Made by a program: the position numbers and the translations under genes
Notes under the pieces: generated by a model
The model's input: the letters and a program-made list of their open reading frames with translations, nothing else
What the model was told of the DNA's origin: nothing
Database searches by the model: none
DNA from: Planctomycetaceae bacterium
GTDB taxonomy: Bacteria > Planctomycetota > Planctomycetia > Pirellulales > Pirellulaceae
Assembly (NCBI GenBank): GCA_007121535.1
Contig: SKKK01000299.1
Span: 1-34,643, forward strand
Direction: 5' to 3'
Length of the DNA: 34,643 nucleotides
Part shown: in pieces, positions 9,301 to 21,300 of the stretch
Layout: the number at the start of each line of letters is the position of its first letter
Position numbering within the stretch: position 1 is the first letter of the stretch

Positions 9301-12300
9301 CCAGGAGCACCTGGTCGGCGCCGCCGATTGGCTCGTCGGCGGTCCCGGTTTCAACACATTGCTGGGCGGCGGCGGCGACGACGTCCTCTACGGCGGCCCC
9401 GACTCCAACCGGCTGGACGGCCAGGGCGGCCATAACAAGATCTTCGGCGGCACCGGCGTCGATACGATCGTGCTGGGCGTCGATCCCGACTACCCGCCGG
9501 AGGCGATGAGCCTGATCGACGGGTACTTCGCCAACGCGCCCAGCGGCTGGCCGTTCTCAAACGACGTTTGGGCCACACTGTCCGACGACGATGCCACGGA
9601 CATCCTGCTGATCCAAGGCACTACCCGTAACAACGAAATCCGACTGTACGAACGCGACGTGGCCCTGGTGGCCGACGACGCAGTGCCGGCCGATGGACGG
9701 CTGACCGCCGATGCGGCGCTGACGCTCAGCCTGGCCACGGGCGGCCAGCCGGCCGAGTCTGCCGAGGTGACGATCGGCGCCGGCGACTACGGCGATCCGG
9801 AAGGCCTGGTGGCGGCGATCAACGAGGCGCTCGAGCGGGACCTGGAAGGCACGCCGCTCGAGGGCCAGGTCAAGGCCCGGCGGATGGCCGACCGCGTCGT
9901 GCTGGTCACGCTCGGCGCGGGTCCGGACGCCGTGTTGACCGTCACGCAGGCCAACGACGCCGCTCGGGATCAGCTCCAGTTGCGCGCCGGCCAGCGGGGC
10001 CAGCGCCTGCTGGAAGTCGAGTACAAGGACGATGACAACGTCCGCTGGATCCCGGTGGTGTGGCGCGACGCCGAGGGCGTGCCGCGCGTCGAGCAGTTCC
10101 AGATCAACGGGCTGGCCGGCAACAACTGGATCGAGTTCGTCTCCGGGCCGCACGAGGTGGACGTATCGCAACTGTCCAGCCGAGGTCCCGACTGGGTGGC
10201 CGTCATCAACGGCGGGCCCGGCAACGACGTCCTGATCGGGACCGAGGGGCGCGACCGGATCGACGGCGGGGGCGGCAGCAACTTCCTGTACGGCCGCGGC
10301 GGCGACGACCGGCTGTGGGCCGACAGCGCCGAACAAGGCAGCCCGGGCGACGTCAACTTCCTGTTCGGCGGACAGGGCAACGACGACTTGATCGGCAGCC
10401 GGGTCGAAGACACCACCAACTTCCTGTTCGCTTGGAGCCGCGATCCGCGAGAAGGCGCCGAATTCGGCATCTTCGTCGATGACGATGGCAACTTGCATGA
10501 CGATCGCACGCTGGACGTCGCCGGCACCTTCGATCTCGAAGACACCGGTCTGAACCGCATGCTGGGCGGGCCGCACATCAACCACCTATTCGGCGGCACC
10601 GGACTGGACTTCCTGTACGCCGACGGACTGGAAAACACGCTCTACAAGAGCGACGGTTCGCCGCTGGAGGACCTGGACGGCGGCCTAGGGGGCGACCAGT
10701 GGAAAGAGTACGCCCGTTCGACCGGCAAGGTGTGGTACGTCAGCGGATCGAACGCCAACGACGTCATCACGGTCGACCGCGTCACCGAGCCGGGGCCGCT
10801 CCAGGGCCGGCACCTGGTGACCCGTTTGACGGAGAACAACGGCTTCTTCACGTTCGCCGCCCAATTGCATCTGGATTTCGACGCCCGCGACGAGGCCGGC
10901 AACTTGATCTGGGCTCCCGGCGACGACGATGAAGACCTTGAACAGCGGCTGCAAAACCTGCTGCCGCCCGAAGGCGACTTCCTGGCGATCGTGATCGACG
11001 CCCTGGACGGCGACGACCGGATCATGGTCGGGCCGACCGTGACGAAAAGCGTCTGGATCGACGTCGGAACGGGCGACAATTTCGCTCTGATTCAGTCGGG
11101 TAATCCGATCCTGCCGGACCTGGCCGAGCAGCACGAGGTCGACGGCCGGCTGGTGCGCAACGACGTGCCCGAACACGCTTTCGACCTGAACGACGGTGCC
11201 AACCGGCCGTTCAACCAACCCACCCGATTCCGTGGCCTGACGATCGACCATCCCGAGGACGTCGATTACTTCCTTTTCACGCTAGACGCACAAGCCCCCG
11301 GCAACCACTGGCCGTGGACGGAACTGATCGCCCGCAGCCTCTCGCCGGGAGATGAGCTGGAACTGGAATTGTTCGAGGCCGGTGACCGGACGATGCCCCC
11401 TGACGAGTTGCGCGGCCGCGCCGACGAATGGCGGCCTGTGGCCGCTTCCAGCCAGAACGGCCACGGAACGGTCAACGTGGATCTCTTGCCACTGCGCCTC
11501 GATCGGACCTACGCACTGCGCGTCCGTTCGAATCTGATCCCCACTGTTTACAGCATCGAGTTTGCGACCGCCGATTCCACTGCGATGCATGTGATCGACT
11601 TCGCCGACCAAACCCCGATCCTGCGCCGCGACGTGCTGTTAGGTGGACCCGGAAACGATGTGCTGATCGGCGGCCCCGGCGAGGACTGGATCTTCGGCCG
11701 CGGCGGGAACAACGTGCTCAGCGGCGGACTGGACCGCCAGGCCAGCGACCTGATCTTCGGCGGCGACGGCAACGATACGTTCCTGGTCGTGGTCGACGCG
11801 CTGCCCCGGCGGCTGGACGCCGACGAACTGGACGCCGAAGACGCCACGACGCTGCTGACCCAGAGCGACCGGCTGGACGGCGGCGGCGGCCGCAATCGGG
11901 TGCTGTTTCTGGGCGGCGACCTCGACCGCCACGGCAACCCGATCCCGGACCACGTGGCGATTCGCTTCCATCCGGAACTCCAGCGCTACGAACTGACGAC
12001 GCTGGTCTTCGTGGCGCTGCGCCGAGACGACCTGTGGCTGGAATACGGGCCCGCGGACCCAAACCTTGACGTACACACCGTAGGTCTGGACGATCAATCG
12101 GGTTGGGTCGTCGGAGATCGCCCGGCGACTCGGGAGGATTTCGAGTATGTCCTGGCCGACCCCCAATTCCTGATCAACCTTCAGAAGCCGTCCGATGGCT
12201 CGGCGGACCAGGATGGCCTTCGCCGCGTCCTGCTGTTTTCGGCCGTGCCTCCCGCGACGGGAACTTACACGTTGTCGCTGGTGGAGCAGCCGTTTGGGGC

Positions 12301-15300
12301 GACGATCCACGTGGACCCGGCACAGGCCGACCTGCGGATCGATTCGGCCCATCCGGCCGACCAGCCGGCCGTGATCCGGCTGGGCGACATCAACGGCAGC
12401 GGCTTGCCCGACATCATCGCGGCGCTGCGCGACCATCTGGGAGACAGGCGGGATGGCGTGCCGGACTCATCGTTCCCGGCCCACGATGCGGACTTTGTGC
12501 AATCCAGTTACGCGCGCATTTACTTCGGACATCCGGACCTGGCCGACCATACGCTCGCTGACGACCAGGCGACGCTTCGCCTGCCCGCCTCGGTGCGGCT
12601 GCCATCGACCGCGGGTACCGCCACGTCGCAGGCCCGGTTCGGCCTGCCCGGCGACTACGACGGCAGCGGCCTGAGCGACCTGTTGATCAGCGTGGCGGCC
12701 GATCGAGCCGACGATCCGTTCCTCAAGGGCGGCGTTTACCTGTTGTTGGGCCGGCCCGATGGCTGGGACGGCGTCATCGACGTGATCCACGACGCGGACG
12801 TGCTGATCACCGGCTTTGAAGGCCAATTCGCGGCCAACAGCGCCGGCAATTTCGACGGCAGCGGCGTGGACAGCATCGTGGTCGTCGAACACGACGTTGA
12901 CGGCGCCGTGTACCTGATCGCCGGCCGTGAGGATTGGAGCGACGTGGCTCGGGCCACGCTGCTGGCCAGCGATTTTTCGGGCGGCGAACTGGGCGGGTTC
13001 ACCATCGACGAGGGCGAGTCGAACCTCTGGCACGTCAGCGACCGCCGCCAGTCGGATCCGGACCGCCGCGGCGACCATAGCTTGTATTTCGGCACGCCGG
13101 CGGGAGATTACGGCACCGATTCCGTCCAGGGTACGGTCATGTCGCCGCCGATCGTGCTCAGCCCGGACCTGCGGGACGTGCGGCTCAGCTTGCGCTACTT
13201 CCTCGAGACGGCATCCAAGACAGCATCCGATCCCGATGCGGAAATCGCGCTCACGGTGAACGTGCTGGTGTCGCGCGACGGCGGCGATACATTCGAGGAA
13301 CTCAGCGTTGCCGACGGACAATCCGCCGGGGCCACGAACAACTTCCAGGGCGACCCGGGGCACGGGCTGCTGTTCGACGGACGAGGCCGCTGGGAGGAGT
13401 CGACGTTCAGCCTGAACGACTACGTGGGCGAAGGCCAGGAACGGACGATTCTTCTCCGGTTCGAGTTCGTTAGCGACGGTTTGAGCAACGATGAAGACCC
13501 GCCGTTCGAGGACATCGAGGTTTTCGAGGGCTGGTATATCGACCAGGTCGTCGTGACCGGCTCGCGGATGTCGGCCACGGACGAGGAGATCGTCCGGCTG
13601 GCGAGCAGCGACGGCGCGCGGCTGGTCGGGGCTGCCGGCATCGGCGACTTCAACGGCAATGGGCTGGACGACCTGGCCGTCGCCGCCAACCTGGACGACC
13701 AGGGACGCGTGTACCTGCTGTTCGGTCGCGACGGCACACTGGTCGGCGAATCGCTGGAGGACGCGGCCGACTGGGTTCTGACCACCGCTTCGCCGGTGCT
13801 CGAAGTGGCTCCCGCCGGCTCGGTGGCCTTCAACTCGGCCGGCCAGCGGCTGGACGGCCTGCTGGTCCGCACCGCGGACGAAACATGGCTGGTACTGGGC
13901 CGTAGCGATCCGGGCAACGGATCCCAATCCGCGGTGCTCGACGAGTCGCTGGACGACGTCTGGCGGCTGGACGGACCGGCTCGAGTTCTCGCGCTGGGCG
14001 ACGTCAACGGCGACGGCTTCGACGACCTGGGCGTGGTGGACCAGATGGCCACTCCGCGACTGGACGACCCGGCCCAGCCGGTCTACCGCCAGGTGGCCCA
14101 GGTCCTGTTCAGCCACGAGGGAGACCGGTGGACTGACGGCTCCGAGGTGTTCGGCCACGCCGAGCGGTGGCTGCCCGACCTGGTCCTGGAAGCCGACCGG
14201 GCTCACTACGGATCCGCGCTGCCTGGGAACGTGCCGCCCGCGGAGCGGCCCTTATTGTTCGGCTCGATCGCCGACCTGGACGGCGACGGCCGCCGCGAGC
14301 TGGTGGTGGCCGACGCGCCGCGGGGCGGCGCCCACGTCTTCCTGGGGCGGCCGCTGGATGCGGCCGAGCCGCCGGCCGACGAGCGGCTGGAGCGGGAAAT
14401 CTACAGGTTCGACTTCAGTACGCGTATCCCGAGCTGGACACCGCCAGGTATCGATCCAGGACTGCACCTGGCCAACGCGGGAAACGATCCGTTGACCGCC
14501 GGTGATGCCTTTGCCCTGGAAGGCCGGCTTGCGGACCAGCGGCTGGCGCTGGCTCAGCCGATCGGCGACATCAATGGCGACGGCTACGACGATCTGCTGA
14601 TCCGGGGCGACAAGCACAGCTATATCCTGTTCGGCCCGGTCGAGCTGGATGCCGTCCACGACGTCGCCGCCTTTGCCGATATCGTCATCGACCACGAACA
14701 GCTCGGCCGGCCCGCGGGGCGCATGGGATCGATCATCGGTCAGCAGACCTCGGACGGGCGAATCATCAACGACTTGGTCCTGGTCCACACGCAAGAAGTG
14801 GGGCTGCACCGGTTCGACGTGACAGTCAATGTCCTGTTCGGCAGATCCGCCGAGCAGCAGTGGCCTCGGCATCCCGGCCCGGACGAAGTCGACCGGTCGG
14901 TGGTGCTGAGCGACGTGCTGAGCGACGTGCTGAGCGACGATTTCAGCGGGGAGTTCAGGTTGGATCCGTTCGATGCCCACGTGCTGAACTGGGACGGAGA
15001 CCCGCATCACGATCTGCTGGTCACGGTGCGCGGAGAAGTGGACGCCGCCCAGGCTTATCTGTTTTCCGGCGCCGCAATCGTCGACGCAACGTCGCCGCTG
15101 GGCCAACAGGAAGCAGTGCTTGCCTTCATGCCGGATGATGAGGAGCGCGAGGGAGTTCTCAAAGACCTGCTCCGCATGCCCGGCTTCCCGGATAATCGGC
15201 AACCCGACGTGCGGGCATTCGTGCTGGGCGACGTCAACGGCGACGGGCTGGACGACGTGGTGTTCGTCGACCGCGGCTTCAATGCCGAACCCGACGTGGG

Positions 15301-18300
15301 GCGCGCCTACCTGTTCCTTGGCCGAACGGACAACGGCGAGTCGACAGTCGAGCTGACCGACGCGGATGCCATTTTCCAGGATCTGATGCTGGCCGGCGCC
15401 GCCGCCCTGGGCGACCTGAACGGCGACGGCTACGACGACTTTGCCCTGATCCGCTCGCGGGAAGACCAGGAACTGTCCCGGGGCAGCGTCTTTATTTACC
15501 ACGGTGGCCTGGATTGGCGGCAAGACGAGCAAGAAGACCAGGACGAGCCGACCACAGCGCTGAGGCTCACGGAGCGCGCCGAGCAGGTGTACAGCCGCGC
15601 TCGAGCCGGCGAACTGGCCGGCGGCCTCTACCTGGAAGGGCCGCTGTACGTCACCGCCGGAGATTTCGACGGCGACGGGAAGATGGACCTGGCCATTGGC
15701 CATCCCCATGCGATGCTCTTTCAGGGCACCCCGATCCAGGCGGTCAACGGCGTGCTGCTGGACCAGGACCAGCGGGGGCGCGTGGAGGTCTTCTGGTCGG
15801 CGGCCGAACTGGACTACGCCCTGGCGCCGACCGATGCCGACGTGCTGGTCCTCGGCCAGCGGCCGGCCGACCAACTCGGCGTCCTGCCGGCGGTCCCGCG
15901 TGTCGATATCAACTCCAGCCGGATCGACGACCTGCTGGTCGGCGCGCCGGCAGCAGGTCAGTTCACCGACAGCTTTCAGCGCGACGCGGGCGCCGTCTAC
16001 GTGATCTACGGCCAGCGGGGCGTCCAGTGGCCCGAGCCGCCGGAATCGGTCCAAACGCTGGTGACCCATACGCTGACCGGAGTCGGCAGCGTGCTGGACA
16101 GACCAAACAAGTTCGACGGCGTGCTGGCGGCCGGCCAGCAGGAACAATGGTACGTGTTCCGCACGCTGGGCGACGGCGAGCCCGGGGCGGCCATCCGCCT
16201 GGAACTGGCCGACGATAATCAGCGGACATTCCCCTTGCACACCGACACCCGGCTGCTGCCTCACGACGGCCTGCTGGTGCCCAGCGGGGACGGTTTTCAA
16301 CTGGACGAGGACGAGTCGCCGCCCAGGGCGCATTTGCCGCTGGAAAGCGACGCCGGACAGCGCGCGGTTCTCGAGTTCGATATCTCGCGGTTTCTCGTCC
16401 CGTTGGCTCCGGGAGAGGTGACCGGCGCCGTGCTGGCGCTCGATTATGTCGACGGCCAGTTCGGTTCCCAGGCGGTCCCTCAGGTCTCGGTATACGACGA
16501 GCATGGACAACTGCTGGCCGTAATCGACGAACCGCTGAACGCACGGCCGGGCGAGGACCTGATCGTCCTGGACCTGACCCCGTCGCTGCACGCGGCGCTC
16601 GAGAATCACGGAACGCGTCTGATCGTTCACTTGGAGCTGACGGACAGCGGCTCCGAGTCCGAGTCGGCCATGCAAATCCTCCGTGCCGGACCGGTGTCTC
16701 CGTCCCGCACGGGGCTGACCGTCACGACGTTGGACGACCAACCAGGAGTGCGGGCCGAGCTGTTCGACGCGGACGGCGGGCAGCGAATCGGTCCGTCGAC
16801 GTTCCTCGATCTCCGCGGACTGCCGGGGGGCACCTATTACCTGCGAGTGGTCGATCCGCATTTCGACGACGACGGTTCGAACGCCGCCGAGGCCCAGATG
16901 CGATTCACGATCGATGTCCGCCCGCCCACGCCCGGCCACCGGCACGGCGTCGCCGCGCGCAACGAAATCCATGGCGGTCCGGGCGACGATATCCTGGTCG
17001 GCCACAACGACTTCGACCGGCTGTTCGGCGGCGGCGGCACGAACGTCTTCGTGGCCGAGGAGGTCGAAGTGCGCCAGCGGGGCGATGCGGACGTGGTCTT
17101 CCTGCCGGAGTTCACCCAGTGGGCGGCCCTCAACCAGCCCGCACCGGCCGACCCGCAGGTCCGTTTTGCCGATCCGGGGCTCGAGGCCGCCGTCGCCCGG
17201 CAGCTGGAGATCCCCGTCACCGCTGGCTGGGACGGCCGGCCCGTCGTCCGGCAGCCGATCTACGCCAGCCAGATGTTTGGCATCACACAGTTGGACGCCA
17301 GCGGCTACGGCGTCCGGCAGCTGGACGGAATCGAGTTCGCCACGAACCTGCGCAAGCTGCATTTGAACTACCACCAGCTCGATACGCTGGCGCCGCTCGA
17401 GGCCCTGCGGCAACTGGAATATCTGACGGCCGCCGCCCAGCCGCTCTGGTGGGACAGTCCGGACCTGCTGGCGGCGCTGCAGATCGTCTCGAGCGGCCTG
17501 GAAGCGTCCGCTCCCGGCGAGCGGATAGCCGACGTCAGCCCGTTGGCACTCCACAGCGGTCTGGCGTATCTCGACCTGCACGCCAACGCCGTGTCGAACG
17601 TCGACGTCCTGGCCGGCATGCAGCTTGTCAACGTGCACGACGCCGGTCACGAGGAACTGGGCGACGACTGGCTGGGCAACCTCCGCCGGTTTGACGGCGC
17701 GTTCCGCGGCGACTACCGGTTCTACGTGCCGGGCGTCAGCCAGCCGTTCGGCGAGGGCCCGGCCGGTTCCGGCGACGAAACAGTGCCGGTCGCCCGCTGG
17801 GAGTTCACGGACATCGAGTCGGGCCGCTACGAGGTGCTGGTCACTTGGCCGGAACACGACACGCGTTTTGCATCGGTTCATTACGTGGTCGACGGGCTGG
17901 GGGATCCCTCCGAGCGGAGCGAGGCGGTCGAGGTGGACCAGCGGGACGCGCCGGCAGGCGAGACAATCGGCGGCCGGCCCTGGAAGCGGCTCCACGCGCT
18001 GGACGGACAGACGACGTTCTCCACCTCGACCCGGACGCTGGTGGTCGAGCTGCACGCGCCGGCCGCGGCGGCCCTCGATCCGTCCGAGATCCGCTCGGCC
18101 GCCGCCGACGCCGTCTGGATCCGCGCCGTCGAATCGCCGCTGGACCAGCTGAACTACCTGCGCTTGACCGGCAACCCGCTCAATGAGGACACCCACGATC
18201 TGGCCTTATCCCTGATCAGCATGTGGGCGGACCACGTAATCCACGACGGCAATCCGGCGCCGGTGTTGGGGGACATCCCGCCCCAAGTCACCTGCCATCT

Positions 18301-21300
18301 GTGCCCGTCGATTGACATCCTGCTGAGCGCGGAAACGGCCAGCGGGATTGACCAATTCGACGTGACGACCAGCCATCCGGAAATTGTCGACGCCCGGATC
18401 GTAAACGGCAGCACGCTGCGGCTGGACATCCACCCGGGCGCCGAGCCGTTCGAGGGCACGGCGACGGTCACGGTGAGCGTCGAGGACCAGCGCGGCCGTA
18501 CGGACCGGCGCAGCTTCCCGTTGCATGTGGATCTGGGGGCCATTCACGGCACCAAGCTGGAGGATGCAAACGGACAGGCCGTAGCGGGCCTGGGGGGCTG
18601 GGTGTTCTTCCTCGACCAGGACGGTTCCGGCCAACTGGCCGCCGGCAAGCGGTTTACTGTGACGGACGGCAACGGGGACTACGCGTTCGGCGGCCTGACG
18701 GAGGGTGTTTGCCAGGTGGCGGAACATTTGCCGGCCGGCTGGGCGCAGGCGGCTCCGGTGGAATGGCTCCGCGAGGACTTTGAAGACGAACAGACCGACT
18801 TCACCACGACCGGCCAGTGGCACCGGTCCGAGCGACGGGGAGACGACCCGGGCCATTCGCCGACTCACAGCATGTACTTCGGCACGACCGGCGGCGACGG
18901 GCATTACTCTCTGGGAGCAAGTGGGACACTTACGTCAGCACCGATTGATCTCACGGGAGTCAGTGGACCGGTCTTCTTGGAGTTCAATCACTTTCTTCAG
19001 GCAATCGATGAGCTCGTCGAGGTCACGAGGACGCCCCTGAGCCAAGGGTTTGGCATAGAACGAGAGACTCTTGATGGGCCATCATGCTCTCCCGCCATGG
19101 CGCAAGTAGAGAATTGGCGCCAAGTTCGGCGCGAGTTCGACAACTCCGGCATCAGTTGCCAGATGCATGCACCCCATGGCCTTAGCGGTAGCCTGAGCTT
19201 CGACGTCGACCTGCGAGAATTCGGCCAGGATGGCGACTTCTTCGACGCATCGATCATGCTCGAATTCGAGCATTGGGTGGAAGCCGGCCGCCAGTGGAGG
19301 GATGGGTTATTTGGCCCGAGTGATAATGTCCACGACACCGCTGAATTCCGCGTGTTCGACGCCTCCGGCAGCCTGGTCGAAAGTCACCGCTTCGAGCAAT
19401 TCACGAACACGAGCAATTCGCTGGTCACATATCAAGTGGACCTTACGAGCCTGGCGGGACAACAAATCGAACTCGCATTCTATTACGAATGGGAATCGCG
19501 GTCGGATTGGATTCTGGTTCGCAGCCCGGGAGGCTGGTACCTCAACAGGCTCAACATAGACGTCGACGCACTTGCACATGCCAAGGACACGGCAAGTGTG
19601 AGCGTCATTGTTGACGGCAATGTCGTCGCGGTAGCCGACAACGACTCCTCGGCTGACAACGCGCTTCCGGATAACACTTCCCGCTTTGAGGCCGTCAGCT
19701 ATGACCTGTCCAGTGCCATTGCGGGGCAAGATGTTTTTCAGCTTCAACTCGAGTTTCACGCGAACGAACGCGTTCGGCGCGAGGGCTGGTACGTGGACGA
19801 CGTGGTCCTGCTCAACGCCGCCAGGTCCACGACCGTGTTCCTCCAGGCGAACCAGGTGGTTCTGGGCGTGGACTTCCTCAACCAGCAGCTCAACCGGCCG
19901 CCGCGGATCGAGCCGCTGGAGGACCTGGTGGCCGTGCAGGGCCAGCCGATCGAGCTGACGGTCGAGGCCAGTGACCCGGACGGCGATACGCTCCAGTTCA
20001 GCCTGCCGGCGGCTCCCGAGGGCGCCCAGATCGACGACCAGACGGGCGTCTTCTCGTGGACGCCCGGCGAAAATCAAGTGGGCCAGCACCAGGTGACGGT
20101 GCAGGTGACCGAGGTGCGCGAGGTCGGCGATCCGCTGGAGCCGCTCAGCCACACCCGCTCGTTCGTCGTCACCGTAGTTCCGTCCAACCATCCGCCGGTG
20201 CTCGACCCGGTCCCCCGCCAATCGGCCGCGCATGGGCTGGAGCTCAGCGTGCTGGTCACGGCCAGCGACCCGGACGGCGACGCGCTCACGTTCGCGATGC
20301 CCGAAGGGCCCAGCGGCGCGGCGATGGAGCCGAACGGGCTGTTCCGCTGGACGCCGGAACACGACGCCCACCCGCCGGGCGTCTACCAGGTCGAAGTCCG
20401 GGTGACCGATGACGGCTCGCCGGAAAAGTGGGACTCGCTGACGTTCGAAATCGAGGTGTTCCAGCGCAACCGTCCTCCGGTGCTCGGCTCGCTGCCGGAC
20501 CGCGAGGTGAGCCAGGATGACCTATTGTCGTTCACGATCGAGGCCACCGACCCGGACGCGGACGACCTGCTGACGTTCGAACTGCTCGAAGGTCCGGTCG
20601 GAGCGGCAGTCGACGCGGACACGGGCCAGTTCCACTGGCAGCCGACGTTCGACCACCAGCCGGGGCAGTACACGGTCTTGGTCCAAGTTACCGACGACGG
20701 CTTCCCGCGGCTGAGCGACAGCGGCTCGTTTGCGATCACGCTGCACCACACGAACCGGCCGCCGGTGCTGGATCCGATCGCGGACCACGTGGTGCACCAG
20801 ACGGAAGACCTGGTCGTGGCCGTGTCGGCGACCGATCCGGACGAAGACGATCTGTTGACGTTCACGCTGATCAGCGGCCCGGAGGACGCATGGATCGATC
20901 CCCAGAGCGGCCTGTTCCACTGGGCTCCGACACACGAGCACGAGCCGGGCACGTACGAGGCCACGGTGGAGGTCAGGGACGACGGCCAGCCGCCGCTAAG
21001 CGACAGCCGAACTTTCCAGATCACCTTGTTGCACACGAACAGGACGCCGGCGGTCCAGCCGATCGAGGATCAGGTGGTCGTTCGCGGCGAACGGCTCGAA
21101 GTGCAGGTGCTCGCCAGCGACCCGGACGGCGACCACCTGACGTTTTCACTCGCCCCGGGCGCTCCCGCGAACGCAACGATCGACGCCGCCACCGGGCTGT
21201 TCGGATGGACACCGGGCATGGAACATGCGGCGGGGGTCTACCAGATCACGGTCGAAGTCACGGATGACGGCCAGCCTCAACTGCTGGCCCAGACTTCGTT

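Noticed and set aside
14252-18196. A 1,314-codon open frame on the minus strand
   Set aside because: It lies wholly antisense to the FG-GAP/LRR coding region, its translation is low-complexity (Q, R, V, H rich) without motifs, and such shadows are expected in GC-rich genes with strong third-position bias.
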